Shown here in pieces: positions 1 through 11,880 of a stretch of 64,000 nt of DNA. This stretch comes from Siphonodentalium dalli (taxonomy: Eukaryota; Mollusca; Scaphopoda; Gadilida; Siphonodentaliidae): the NCBI GenBank assembly GCA_032622095.1, contig CP136062.1, positions 224,452,578 to 224,516,577 on the forward strand. The letters run 5' to 3'. A program made the position numbers and the translations under genes. Each line of letters begins with the position of its first letter. Positions within the stretch are counted from its first letter, which is position 1. Under the pieces are notes generated by a model. That model had not been told where the DNA came from, searched no databases, and worked only from the letters and a program-made list of their open reading frames with translations.

Positions 1-210
1 AAATGCATTATCTCCGTTAGTTGACAGTTGGTGAAAGTGAGGAATAGAAGCTGGCAACTTGAGTGACTGATTTCCATATCGCTCCGTGTGTACTGAACTG
101 GTCAGATATGTGGGCTTTTCTTTTCTGTCAGATCTATTTGTAGTTATCACAAGTTTCCTGTTCCAAATGCAAGCAGCAACCAGACAGGATAAATAATTTC
201 CTGCCAGCTA

Positions 211-335
211 CAGTAATGCCCTAAATAATCGACTCCTTAACCACAGCAGAATTATGGGTAACTTTGTAGGATTTAGTTGGAAATATGGCTTGTTGCCATT
301 CATCGGAAAGCTCTCAGTTATTTAGGGCATTACTG
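211..335. mobile_element. Tc1/mariner-like MITE, copy 1
   Basis: Short element with inverted ends CAGTAATGCCC and GGGCATTACTG, flanked on both sides by TA, the target duplication typical of Tc1/mariner elements. No coding capacity. Related copies lie at 16142-16288 and 52396-52586 and share the interior 'cagaattatgggtaac'. Assignment to the superfamily rests on the TA flanks and end sequence only. Confidence 0.7.
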
Positions 336-337
336 TA

Positions 338-1009
338 TGCTATGGCATCTGTTTATTTTCGAATTTGGTATTCAGGATGGCATCTAAAAACAAGGATTAA
401 CCTTCTCTTTACTAAACGGATTCTCCCAGTCAGTTAAAAAGTGTACATCACGATGGTCTATTATTCCTTATTATTCATGTCTTAGTTTTGGCAGAAGAAG
501 AGATTTCTCCTCTCTCAATTATTCTCTTCCATACAATCTATATAACCATGTAAACATCGTCGACTCTGTTCCTTTTACACCTACTTCTCCCCCCTTCCCC
601 TTCTACCGACCAAAATACCTCAGCACTTCCTTCTCTCCTCAAAATGTTTAAGGGATGACCTCCACAAGCATTTCTGTGAAGGCAAGCAGGGCTCATCCAC
701 AAAAACACGACCAACCCGATCACGATAGTGCCAAAAGAATGGTACAAAATTTTAATGCTCTTGTTTTAAAAATGAAAAAAAAAATTATTTTACCTATATA
801 AATATATTTTATTCATGTGCCCCCTAATAATCCTCAGTTGATTGAGGGTATGGGGTATACTGTAGATGTAGATGAGTGTAAACAACTGCATACCTGTCTT
901 AATGGGGACAGGAACCAGACTCTTTTCTTAATATAATTGGCTGTGATCAACACCTGTAACCACAGACCAACAGGCAAGTTTCATGCTACCCTTTTCAGTA
1001 TATAAAAAT
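338..1009. other. AT-rich stretch, nothing recognised
   Basis: No convincing exon, repeat end or motif was seen. The short minus-strand open frame here has a biased composition and no recognisable domain. Confidence 0.5.
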
Positions 1010-2535
1010 AGAAGTGAAAAATTCATACAAATTTGGTTTAGTCTAATTAAGGGAAGCATCTGGGTAGGTATATATAAAGTCCCTGTTTTGACTAACCCGG
1101 CCATAGTGTGATCATGCCGTGAATAGAGAATTTAAAAGTGTCCATCTTTGAAAGAAAGTGTTTTCCTTTCTAGTGGAAAAGCATTTCAATGTTAGCTCAT
1201 AAATATTTTTATGGTGATTTATGGGTTTGTGTCTGTCCGTCTGTGCGTCGGGCATCCTTCCGTCCATCAACAATTTCAGTTGGCACACCCTACATGTCAC
1301 GTCTCTCATCCGATCGTCACCAAACTTCAAATTGATCTTCAGGGTAACCTCTAGATGTGAGCCATCAATTTTCCCCGAAGTTTGTTAAGAATCATGGCCG
1401 CTAGCAGCCATCTTGGATTTCAAATTTGGGTTTATTGGCACACACTGCAGCCCGCATTTATTGGAAAAATTGTTTTGACAATTAATAGCCATGTTTAAAA
1501 TCACCTCTAGATGGGAGCTTTCGAATTTGAACAATTTTCGATGAAAAACATGGCCACCAGCAGCCATCTTTTATTTTACTTTACTCTTTGCATCATTTGG
1601 CACACCATACAGACCACATGCCTCATCCGATCATCACCAAACTTCATATGGATATTCGGGGTAACCTCTAAATGGGAGCCATAAAATTGTTCCAAATTTC
1701 GTTGAAATTATGAACACTAGATTTTACTCTTTTTATGACTAAATCCTTCGGCACACCCTACAGGTCACCTCCCTCATCCGATCATCACCAAACTTCATAT
1801 GGATCTTCAGTGTGACCTCTAGATGGGAGCCATCAATTTAAAAAAAAAATTATTTTAAAACATGGCTTTCTTGGATTTCAAATTTGAATCCATCGGCACA
1901 CCCTGCAGCTGTTTTGAAAATTTACAGCATGTTTAGAATCACATCTGGGTGGGAGCTATCGAATTTGAATAATTTTCCATGTAAAACATGGCCACTGACA
2001 GCCATCTTGGATTTTACTATTTGCATGACTAAATCCTTTGGTACACCCCACAGACCACAATCCTCATCTAATCATCATCAAACTTCATATGTATGTTCAA
2101 GGCAACCTCTAGATGGGAGCTTACTATGCCGCTGGCAGCCATCTTGGATTTTACTCTTAGCATGACTAATTTCTTTGTCACACCATACAGAGCACATCCT
2201 TCATCTGATTGTCACCAAACTTCATATTGATCTTCATGGTGACAACTAGATGGAAGCTATAAAATTTGTTTGAATTTCATTGGAAAACAGGAATTCATAA
2301 CTGGAATTCAGAGATTGGACATAGGAATAACTGTATCTCAAAGTTTCAAACAGTGTATGAAGTTCCACGATTGTGAACGATAATAGCCTTTCAACTGAGT
2401 CAGTTTTATGGTTCTTGTGATATTCCCGTTATATTTTCCCACTGGAAAATGGCAATAACGTCAACAGCCCAGCACACAATGTCATAAAGTCATTTAGCAA
2501 TGATGAGGTTAAGCTACAGTGTCATTGACACTTTC
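1010..2535. repeat. Diverged 'gccgccagcagccatcttgg' tandem repeat element
   Basis: About six decayed units of roughly 150-170 bp, each with a 'catggccgctagcagccatc'-like core (near 1394, 1550, 1860, 1987, 2125). They belong to the same family as the much better preserved array at 31080-33370. The element ends at 2509-2535 with a hairpin-forming 'agtgtcattgacact' end that recurs at 33478-33504 and 48532-48557. The left flank 1010-1210 is found inverted at about 34380-34590, so this is a second, older copy of the 30-34 kb element. Confidence 0.7.
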
Positions 2536-2656
2536 ATTAAAGATCCCTTCATTGGGTAATAAATGAGTCAGAGGTATATGGCAAAATTACTTGGAGAATT
2601 TCAAGTCATCAGACTCACAGGACCATCATGGAAAAAGTAAGGCATTAGCCTGTTAA

Positions 2657-2851
2657 CCCTTTCAGTACCAAGTGTGTTTTTTGTATCAACCCATATTTCC
2701 TTGATCATTTTTCAAATATTTTGATTATAATAATGTCATACATTGATGGAAATTCTTTCCATCAATGTATCACATTATTATAATCAATAAATTTGAAAAA
2801 TGATCATGGAAATATGGGTTGATACAAAAATCGGACTTGGCACTGAAAGGG
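2657..2851. mobile_element. TTAA-flanked MITE, family B, copy 1
   Basis: Bounded by TTAA at 2653-2656 and 2852-2855. Ends are CCCTTTCAGTACCAAG and CTTGGCACTGAAAGGG. The interior is a long imperfect inverted repeat with 'gggttgatacaaaaa' on the right and its complement on the left, so the whole element can fold back. TTAA target duplication and the C3T3 end point to piggyBac-type mobilisation. A second copy lies at 5741-5905. Confidence 0.8.
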
Positions 2852-2900
2852 TTAAGTTACATTGGCCGCCAGCCGATTAGATGATATAATGTCTTTCCAG

Positions 2901-3081
2901 ATATTCCAGAAGAAGCTTGTTTCCATGGTGATGCCATCTTTAGTAATGATACAGGGACATGTTTATGGTTTGTGTTCAAAGATGTACTAGGATATGGTGA
3001 AGCTTCAGATGACTGTAAGAGATATGGCGGAGTGCTTAAGACATCTGTTAGTGGTGTGAGCCCTATTATTCTGGATAGTTT
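2901..3081 (+). CDS. CTLD-1, first-half exon of a membrane lectin-like receptor
   Basis: Exon of 181 nt between a good acceptor (tctttccag) and donor (GTGAGT). After two leading bases it reads IPEEACFHGDAIFSND..., with CLWF, a D-C pair (ASDDCKRYGG) and GGVLK. This is the usual order of the first half of a C-type lectin-like domain: N-terminal Cys, aromatic strand, the A..DC helix and the G.L turn. It enters in phase 1 and leaves in phase 2, exactly like the exons at 21619 and 37054, which supports a shared gene structure. CTLDs of this kind are extracellular ligand-binding folds. The second half is only partly found (11807-11880). An upstream signal-peptide exon was not found. Confidence 0.75.
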
Positions 3082-3483
3082 GTGAGTATACATTATTATT
3101 CTATGGGACCGCCTGTCAAAAATGATTGGTGAAAGTATTGGAAAATTTATTCGTTAGTTTATTCCATCACAAAATCAAATTGTTTCGCATTTTCAATGAG
3201 TCAATATAAAATAATTGCGTAAATTTGTAGCGTCTGAAAAATTGGTTGTGGACGGCCAGCCATCGTGACGATGACTAAAGACGCACATAGATTACATTGA
3301 GGTACATCTATTGAATTATTGTCGAACCTATTCTGTACAATTCGGACGCCACATGGTCCGCTATGTGAAGTCTCCAAATTTCATGCTAACATTATTACTC
3401 GCCAATTCTGACATCAAGGCAGGTGGTTTTATTTTCAATAATTTCATCGCTAGTTTATCTACATACTATTCCGAACAGTGTGC
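3082..3483. other. Intron sequence, nothing recognised
   Basis: Lies just after the CTLD-1 donor. No exon or repeat boundary is visible apart from the start of the duplicated segment at 3484. Confidence 0.5.
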
Positions 3484-4120
3484 TTTCCTCGCGGGCAGAG
3501 GTCCAGGTGGATCCGGACCCCATCACACCATACGCCCGATCACAGGGACACGCCATACTGCTAACTCTGCATGTTTCGGTACATGCAGTATTTGTCCTCT
3601 TCTCCTTAAACTTGCTTGTACAGGACCACTTAGGTAGAGGGAAGTTCCTCTCTATCATATGGATTTATGTTTCAATACTCAAAACATGTAACCGCTCTGT
3701 TGGTTAGTAGACCCTTGATCGGTTTTTCAGAACAGACATTTTTCATTGCTAATAATAATGACATTGACAGTAGTACTTACTCATAGTCAGTAGTGACATT
3801 ATTAATTTAAGACCTTAACATCCATAAAGTTTTTGCAAGAATAAAATCTGCTGCTTTTTACAAGAAGTAAACAAAGAATTATGATTCCGACATTATGAGT
3901 CTGACAGTATTGAAACATAAATCCATATGATAGAGAGGAACTTCCCTCTACCTAAGTGGTCCTGTACAAGCAAGTTTAAGGAGAAGAGGACAAATACTGC
4001 ATGTACCGAAACATGCAGAGTTAGCAGTATCGTTAGAGTTAGTCGGAATCATAATTCTTTGTTTACTTCTTGTAAAAAGCAGCAGATTTTATTCTTGCAA
4101 AAACTTTATGGATGTTAAGG
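3484..4120. repeat. 179-bp duplicated segment plus two interlocking inverted repeats
   Basis: Bases 3484-3662 recur almost unchanged at 5449-5627 (one difference seen). Part of this segment (3555-3679) is repeated inverted at 3907-4030, and a separate block 3813-3891 is inverted at 4042-4120. The order is therefore X, Y, X', Y' rather than a simple hairpin. The 179-bp segment has one open frame rich in hydrophobic residues (HAILLTLHVSVHAVFVLFSL) after a possible acceptor 'ctcgcgggcag'. I do not recognise it as a known family. Confidence 0.75.
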
Positions 4121-5448
4121 CCTTTCAGACTAGGAATCAGATATGGTTCAACATTTTTAAATATCAAGTTTTACTTCTGATAGGGAGCAAGCCGGGAGGT
4201 ATGAACCTGTAGGCTTGTATTAACAAATGTTATATCATGATTCACGATTTGGCATCATATAACTCATTGTATCAGAATTACAATAGTTACTTAAATAAGG
4301 CAATTATGTTCATTATAACATATATACTGGCTTATACCCATTGATACAACTTAAATTGCTGGGTTGGTATATTAAGTAAATAGTGTCGCCTTCCGGAATA
4401 CAAACATACCTTCAATTCTTCATGTACATGCAGTCTGAAGAATGCTAAGGTGGTGTCGGGTTGCTACGATTCCGGCGACTGATTTGCAGCACAAAACCTA
4501 TTGGGTAAAATTTGACAACGTGTATGTACAAACAGATTTGACAGCCAACAGATTTTCATCAGTAAATTTACTCGAGTATTGAATTAACATTGTTATCAAC
4601 CCATCCTCGGTTTGTTTGCATGCACTCATTGTCTCTCAATGAATATTTAAACTTCTTGCTGATCCCGACTGCAAAGATTTAGAATCGTGGCGACCTGGGC
4701 CCCCCCCAATTACAAGTCCTGCAGCAGGTTTCATGCTTTGGCACGTTGGATTCCACATGTTGTTGCGGCATTGCTTGTTGTCATGACCAATTTCAGGGAC
4801 TGTCTCCATTCGATTCCACCCATGGTAAGACACACTCTGGGATCTCTTGGAGGTTTGTCTGGAGGTGGACCCCAATGAGACATAACAGAAGTGGTATTCC
4901 AAAAAGGGGGGGGGGGGAGACAGTATTTATGGCAAGGAACCATATCCAATGTGAGCTTGGTACAAAGAAGCACAGCATGCTGTGGCTCCAATACTGAGCA
5001 CCTTCATCATGAAGGGCATGCTACGAGTTTTGTATGTATTCATTAACTATCTAGTGCCAACGTGAATTTCAATTACATCAATGTATATTCAATTTTTACA
5101 AGATGGGCGGGAAAAGGCTCATAGAAGCATTTATATTGTCATGTGCCCACAGATTCACTGCCAATAGTCTTTACACATATGAGTCATGAACCTTCTATTA
5201 ACGCCTTTCGTACCGTTCAACTGGCGAATAGATTTTCACACGAAAATGAAGTGCAGTTACATGGAAAGCAATTATATTGTCACGTGCCCAGTACCACTGC
5301 CATTAGCCTTCCTGAACAGAGTCCACCACATGGCTCTTCTTCTATTGCCCCAATATACCAATGATTCTCCGGCAAATAGAAAATACAAAAGGTGGGATGT
5401 TTGCGCTGTCTGGACAGCTCCGAGCTCATCGACCAGCGACATGGAAAA
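4121..5448. other. Intron sequence with a GC-rich patch, no gene recognised
   Basis: A patch near 4690-4990 is richer in G and C and has overlapping short open frames on both strands but no recognisable domain. A related 'ttatattgtca(t/c)gtgccca' phrase occurs at about 5133 and 5271. Nothing else was seen. Confidence 0.4.
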
Positions 5449-5627
5449 TTTCCTCGCGGGCAGAGGTCCAGGTGGATCCGGACCCCATCACACCATACGC
5501 CCGATCACAGGGACACGCCATACTGCTAACTCTGCATGTTTCGGTATATGCAGTATTTGTCCTCTTCTCCTTAAACTTGCTTGTACAGGACCACTTAGGT
5601 AGAGGGAAGTTCCTCTCTATCATATGG
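5449..5627 (+). repeat. Second copy of the 179-bp segment, membrane-segment coding potential
   Basis: Near-identical to 3484-3662, with sharp edges on both sides. Here the open frame continues past the repeat to a stop at about 5714 and gains a second hydrophobic stretch (LLTFITTWLLISLLGYTI), so it would encode two membrane segments. It could be a duplicated exon of an unrecognised membrane protein gene lying in the lectin intron, or part of a mobile repeat. No function is assigned. Confidence 0.6.
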
Positions 5628-5740
5628 CTTCTTACATTTATAACAACCTGGCTATTAATTTCACTACTAGGGTACACCATTTCGGATGTGTGTCCGTTGC
5701 TGAAATTCGTATGACAATATCGAATTGTTTCTTTCCTTAA

Positions 5741-5905
5741 CCCTTTCAGTGCCAAGTCCTATTTTTGTATCAACCCATATATTTCCTTGATAATTTTTCT
5801 CTGAGAGCTCTTTCCATCAATGTATCACATTATTATAATCAATAAATTTGAATAATGATCAAGGAAATATGGTTGATACAAAAAACAGACTTGGCACTGA
5901 AAGGG
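5741..5905. mobile_element. TTAA-flanked MITE, family B, copy 2
   Basis: TTAA at 5737-5740 and 5906-5909, with ends CCCTTTCAGTGCCAAG and CTTGGCACTGAAAGGG. Same family as 2657-2851 but with a shorter left interior, so the foldback is less complete. Confidence 0.8.
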
Positions 5906-5909
5906 TTAA

Positions 5910-7576
5910 ACAGCCATATCCAGAGTGGGTCTTCCCCTAGATCGATGCATGCATCAAACTAACCTAACAATAAAACACCTAGGTCGTTCTGCTGTGTGAC
6001 ATGAGAAAGAGACATCATTCTGTTCTGTACCGAGGCCTGCGTACGATGTAGGGTGACCAGGACAGTGCACATGTAGAGTTTATCATACAACTACATTGTA
6101 CCTCATTAGTCATTATTTCGATTTTCGACTATTAGAATATTTCATTAAGGCTGTTTTTACGATCATTTTGCGTAATCAAAAATTTTGTTTTATAACCTTT
6201 CGAAAGGTACCGGCAGCTATTGCTATATCATGTTCAATAGATATGTTCTGTGCACCTCAGCTTCTCAACATCAATTTGCGGTTGCTATTTCAAGTGGAAG
6301 TGGACTAGTAGTTTACTTTCTCGGTGGTGGCACTGGTCCCCTACGTTCTTCATTCATAAGCACCATGGATCAATTGTCCTTTTATTCACGCTCTCAGTGG
6401 TGTTATATATATATTTAGTTATACATTGGATCGTGACAGGGATCCATGCTCTAGCTTCAACCATTAGGGTGAAGGGCGAGGCTTTGGTAAGGCTTTCTCG
6501 CATGATCTAATGATGGATAATATGTCACCGCTGATATATCCATCATGTCATTTTATATACCTGTATACGATGTGTAGATACATACCATGCAATAACAGTT
6601 CTAAGAGGGATGACATGACCAGTTCACACTCCTGCGATCCTGCTTCGACAGCCCGACCATGCTGTGGGGATGTGCCCGGTGTAGCTGCCGAGGTACTTGG
6701 GGACCTCCTGGACAATTGTTCCGCACCGAAGCTGGGTGCTAAAGCTGCCATTTCGCGTGCACATGATTCGACACCAGCCAGGTGGACTTCGGCAGCTTTC
6801 GCAGGGCAGTAGCCCTACCCCCTTATGGTTTCCCAACCCAATTTTGGACATGGGTTCTCAATTTACTCACTATGCAACATGTTGGGCATAAGGTTATCAG
6901 CCATTTGCTTCGGCAAACGGCAGTTGTTTAACTCCTAATGCTGCGGTCTTTACACCAGGGTTTAGCCATCTTCAGAGTGAGCTCCTCTTCTTGTGTTTTG
7001 ATGTCCATTAAGGACACTGTAGGTCGTTCTGTCGCTAAGGTGGAGAGCGAGTTAGTCTCCTTGCACCCAGGGCATCTGAGACCTTAGAACGAAATATGAA
7101 GCGAAAACAGAGAAGACGTATCTTCTTTCATTATACTTGCTCGGTTGGCTCACGAACATGAATAGGATGGCACTATCTGTGATGTTTCTTCAAAAATAAG
7201 GGGGGAGGCCAGTTCGAGCAATGTAATACTATGAATATTTTCACACAACAATTCATAGCAGATTAAGGAAGAGTTCATATTATGTGCAATCTGTTTCAGA
7301 AGAGTACTGTACATTCCCCTCAAATTTGGATATTAACTTGATTGCTTGTGCCTCCTCCTGGGCTTGCATTCTAATCCATATAGTTCAGTTGAGGGCTTCT
7401 TTTAGCGAAAAAAATATTATTTTTATAAATATAATACATTTTTCCTTAAAGAAAGTCCGAAACTGAAAAGATCCCTCCCATGGCAGTGCCATTAATTCCC
7501 AACAACGCGACTCGCCTTTAAATCTCCTGATTGAGTCGGAAAATTAAACTGAGACATTACTATCCAGTACAGCCTG
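5910..7576. other. Long intron stretch without a recognised gene
   Basis: Contains a GC-richer block (about 6600-7100) with several short open frames on both strands but no domain I can name. A hydrophobic frame at about 6340-6490 precedes a GTAAGG that could be a donor, but no matching exon partner was found. It may be a decayed mobile element. Confidence 0.4.
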
Positions 7577-7580
7577 TTAA

Positions 7581-8035
7581 CCCTTTACCCAACAGAACGG
7601 CCCTGTGCCAATGCATTCTCTTATATATGCGAGTCGACCATAGGTCGCCTCGCATATATAAGAGAATGCATTGGCTTAACACATATTAAAAATGATAAAA
7701 TTGTCAAAGAATGTAGAAAAATATTATAAAAATTGTTAAAAAATATAAGAAAAAAATATAAAATTGTTAAAGAATGTAAGAAAAAATGGTAAAAGTGTTA
7801 AAAAAGATTTTTTTTAGGCCAATGCATTCTATTATATATGCGAGGCGACCTATGGTCGACTCGCATATATAAGAGAATGCATTGGCACAGGGCATAACTG
7901 TAACCATCACAATGTGGCCAATGAACTTGTTCGAATGATATCCATATTTGTATGGTGTTATTGAGACAGACCGAAGATATTTTAGGCTGTTGAAGCTTTA
8001 TTTGGGCGTGTTTGGCCGTTTTGTTGGGTAAAGGG
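7581..8035. mobile_element. TTAA-flanked MITE, family A, copy 1
   Basis: TTAA at 7577-7580 and 8036-8039; ends CCCTTTACCCAACA and TGTTGGGTAAAGGG. Length 455 bp. Two oppositely oriented 69-bp palindromes sit at 7607-7675 and about 7818-7886, each beside a CCCTGTG/CACAGGG motif. No coding capacity. Related copies: 28887-29343, 34898-35195 (truncated), 40979-41145 (deleted), 48019-48409 and 49659-49996. Confidence 0.85.
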
Positions 8036-8039
8036 TTAA

Positions 8040-8959
8040 ACACTGGGGACATTCATGCATGGCTAATCTGCAGGTACAGAGCGGTAGAGGACAACAAAAA
8101 GTTAACCCCTTTCCTCCTGTGGTTTTACAAAGAGATATATATCCATATAGTTCAGTTTCGGGCTTTCTTTAAGGAAAAATGTATTATACTTATAAAAATA
8201 ATATGTTGGAGGGAGGCTTTTATTTTTTGTGTGCACATAGTGAGAATGGGTTATGATACATGTGTACCATCCATTGTCTAGTAATAGTCAGAAAATGTAC
8301 CGGAAACTTTGTTATGCATATATACACTTATTTAATCTGATATAAAAATTAAATTTTTACAGTATATGACAGGGATTACCTATAATGCTATAATGCCCCA
8401 GCCTATTCACAATTGTTATTGTTGTCTATAAATTTACACCTATCCATTATAGCATGTGATCCTAAATTTCCTCCCGTGTCTTTCAATTGTTCTGGAGTTA
8501 CAATTTGTACACCACTATGAGGATCAGCTAATCGTTTTCTTTGTTGTAATCATCTACTTCCATGTTATATGTCACTATGCGTATACATTATAGTCACCCT
8601 TCACACATTACAAATATATGGTAAAGGCACGGTTGGCTTTTGGCTGTAGGTTATAATTTAGAAATAGAAGTTACCAAATTATGAAAATTTCCTCAAGAAT
8701 AAAGTATTAATATAATGATTGTATGAATGCGATATTATCCACACAACACTTTTTGTGACCCGAGCATGTGTTATATACAGCACGTAAAGAGTGTGTGATA
8801 AGCAAAGCACTGAACACCGTGGCAATTTTTTGGGAGATATACTATACTGATATGTTGTAAAAAACATGGTGGCAGTTTTAACCAAAGTTTACTTAATGGG
8901 GTATCCCCTGTGTTGAGTGTTTTGCTTATCGCACACTCTTTACATACTGTACTGTAGGT
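8040..8959. other. AT-rich intron with a small inverted repeat
   Basis: Bases 8440-8585 resemble 50265-50390, a dispersed repeat fragment. A 38-bp-class inverted repeat joins about 8779-8818 (acgtaaagagtgtgtgataa) and 8910-8946. No exon was seen. Confidence 0.5.
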
Positions 8960-9331
8960 TAGGGCTGCAACGATACACTTGGTTATGATACGAATCACGG
9001 TACATGATCAACAATATGATACATATCATGATACACTAAATTAGTGTTTCCAAATGAGTACCACCTGAATTATCAGAAAAAACAAGTTCATATCTGGAGG
9101 TAGAGTTAATTTTAAACTAAAATGGAGTTTAATTGTTGGCTAGATGAGTCAAATATACATAGTATACATGTAAACTTGAGAAATAATTGCTGGTTTTGCT
9201 TTTTCACACTAGCCCATCTTCAGACATTACTTAATTTCCTTTATCCCGATACACATGACACAATACGATATGTGCATTGTTTGAAAGTGTATCGCAATAC
9301 ATTGAATTCACGATGAATCCTTGCAGCCCTA
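8960..9331. mobile_element. hAT-like MITE
   Basis: Ends TAGGGCTGCAACGATAC and TTGCAGCCCTA, the form common to hAT-type non-autonomous elements. The flanking 8-mers ctgtaggt and ctgtactg are only partly alike, so the target duplication is uncertain. Length 372 bp, no coding capacity. Confidence 0.6.
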
Positions 9332-9540
9332 CTGTACTGTAACATAATATGGATTTTGTTTACTAATAATCTTGACAATAACATGCTATTTATGCAATAT
9401 TTATGATTGGTATAAGATAAAGTCTCTATATATTTCAATATTCTTTCTGTTTATGGCGGTTTTAACAGATGTGACTAATTTAACAGCAATACCCATGGCG
9501 AAGGCCATACTATGCCTTTAATATTTCATAGTGTAGGGCA

Positions 9541-10061
9541 AATGTAGATCTTGTATACTTTTTTAGTAGAAGCAAGCCACTATGATTTTTATAACCTATT
9601 CACTTTGGAGGGATTTTTAAGACTCTATTCCAATTTTTTATCCAGCCAGAAGTAGAAAAAGATGAGAGGGTACTGATATGGTGAAAAAGGAATGTAAATC
9701 ACCCCTAGCCTTCAAAACAAAAATCGCTAAACAACCCATAATGTTTACTCTGACCTTCCTGAGCACATATGCTGCATCGCCTGAACCAGTAAACCATAAA
9801 GGCAAGTGGATCGGATGATTTGGGGACATATCGCGGATATTTGGGGTAGATTTGGTCAAGAACATGCGCAAAAATCCTCGAAAATATGCTGGTTTTTGCT
9901 TATGATGGCAGCCATCTTAGATTTGGAGGTCATGTGACATTAAAAAATTGGAATAGAGTCCAATTATTTAGCACAGCCCATCCTGATGTTGAAAATATAC
10001 ATGCCTTGCCTCTACTAAAAAAGTATACAAGGAACCAGTTTTTGAACAGTTGCCCCCACAC
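9541..10061. mobile_element. Inverted-repeat element G, copy 1
   Basis: Ends GTGTAGGGCAA and TTGCCCCCACAC with TA on both sides. Arms of about 90 bp include 'gactctattccaattttt' and its complement. Similar throughout to 10459-10947 in the same orientation. Superfamily unknown; non-coding. Confidence 0.7.
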
Positions 10062-10458
10062 TAGTGAAATCTAACTCATTCCTCGCATTGCCTTTAACGT
10101 GTTTGACGAATTTTAATTAACCAGAGTTAGAGATAGAACAAAATGAATGAGTCTTAACTGGCCATGCATCACATGATGCAATAGAGTTGCCCGCCACCCG
10201 GCTTGGTGGTGAAGTGTCACGTGTGTAAACATAACAAAACAAGAAAAGAATTATATATCCCATGCATCACATTGTGTTTTTTTTAATGTTTCGCTGTTAG
10301 AGTGTGGGGTAAAACGAGCATTGACTGTGGGGAGTGTGTGTGTAGTACAGATCAGCATAAGCAGTATAACCATGCATTGAACAATTACTCTTATGTCATA
10401 GTCGTACCTGCATGCAAGGCGTCAGTTTTGGAACATTTGCCCCCAACATCATATAATA

Positions 10459-10947
10459 GTGTGGGGGCAAATGTAGATCTTGTATACTTTTTAGTAGAAG
10501 CAAGCCACTATGATTTTCATAACCTAAGACTCTATTCCAATTTTTTATCCAGCCAGAAGTAGAAAAAGATGAGAGGGTACCGATATGGTTAAAACGGCAT
10601 GTAAATCAGCCCTAACCTTCAAAACGAAAATCGTTAAACAACCCATAATATTAACTCTGACCTTCCTGAGCACATCTGCTGCGTCGCCTGAACCAGTAAG
10701 CCATAAAGGCAGGATGATTTGGGGACATATCGCAGCTATTTGGGGTAGATTTGGTCCAGAAAATGCGAAAAAATCCTCGAAAATATGCTGATTTTTGCTT
10801 ATGACGGCAGCCGTCATGGATTTGGAGGTCACGTGACATTAAAAAATTGGAATAGAGTCCAATTATTTTGCACAACCCAATCCCATCCTGATTGCTTCTA
10901 CTAAAAAAATATACAAGGAACCAGTTTTTGAATAGTTGCCCCCACAC
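10459..10947. mobile_element. Inverted-repeat element G, copy 2
   Basis: Ends GTGTGGGGGCAA and TTGCCCCCACAC, flanked by TA. A stray end-like piece 'ttttggaacatttgccccca' lies immediately to the left (about 10425-10445), suggesting a further truncated copy next to it. Non-coding. Confidence 0.7.
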
Positions 10948-10949
10948 TA

Positions 10950-11806
10950 TCATGTATATTGCAATTAATGCTCAATACTTATGTATGGACATGTTGGTGA
11001 AATCATACCAAAAACAATTTTAAAACAAAATTTCTTACTTTTTTTGTCATAATATCAAAAATCTAAATAAAATGTCCAATACGGGCCATTTGTTTCAATG
11101 CGGCTCTGCCTGAGAATCAAATACCACACATTTTTATTTTAGCCTAACCATGCATGACATATTGCAACACACCAAATAGGAACCCACATACAACTGTTGT
11201 GGTACCACGTTTCATAAAATATGGTTGGTACAATGTAAAAAATAAAATAACTTTTTCAGAATTTTCTCTAACCCACCTCCATTCTGGCCCCTTTGCAATG
11301 TATTGGACGCTAGTTCCAGTAGCGATGTAACTGTTGAAACTGGCAAAAAGCCAGGGAAATACAAGAGGCATATTTATGTGTTGTAGATTTCTTACATACG
11401 TCGTGGTCAAAACAAATTTTAAAACACTTGGGAATCACGTTCGATCTCAGGTTTTCTTTGACATATTGGCATGAATTTCAGTGTGTCATCTAAGATATAG
11501 CACAGGATGTAGTCCAAATTTGTTACAGACAGACACTCAAATAGATCTTTATATAAGTCTAGTTTATTTGAATTTGAATAGACTCTGACTTCAAATGAAC
11601 TTGTCTTATGAAGTTTGTGGAAAAAATTAAATTTTTCAATATGAAATATAATAAGCCATATATGACCTTGCATCAGATTTACAGTTATAAATTTTTTTTA
11701 GGTTTAGACAAGACAATTTGGAGTTATAATTTATGTCGATGCAATGACTTTTGTATTCAGGGTTTGCATGTTTGACATTTTAACATTTTTCTATTTTTTC
11801 CTGCAG
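10950..11806. other. Intron with a dispersed-repeat fragment
   Basis: Bases 10950-11135 ('tgcaattaatgctcaata' through 'catttgtttcaatgcggc') match parts of 49140-49250 and 50420-50610. The rest is AT-rich with nothing recognised until the acceptor tract before 11807. Confidence 0.5.
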
Positions 11807-11880
11807 AATGCTAAACTACACAGGTCTAACATACCATCCTGATAGCACGCTTGCCCTTCCTTACTTCTGTGAATCAACAC
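11807..11880 (+). CDS. Short exon encoding the end of a CTLD (CTLD-1 C-terminal piece)
   Basis: A 74-nt exon after a strong pyrimidine tract and ctgcag, ending at GTGAGT. It reads MLNYTGLTYHPDSTLALPYF followed by CEST, where the terminal F-C-E resembles the last conserved Cys region of CTLDs and of the exons at 27778 and 40042. It accepts phase 2 and leaves in phase 1, so it fits directly after 2901-3081. It is only a third of the usual second half: the W-I-G core and the Cys before the last one are absent. Either an exon between 3081 and 11807 was missed or lost, or this CTLD is degenerate. It is the first unit of a tandem array. Confidence 0.55.

Noticed and set aside
6510-6891. Overlapping frames in a GC-rich block on both strands
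   Set aside because: No domain, no splice pattern and frames broken by stops. It may be a decayed element but cannot be named.
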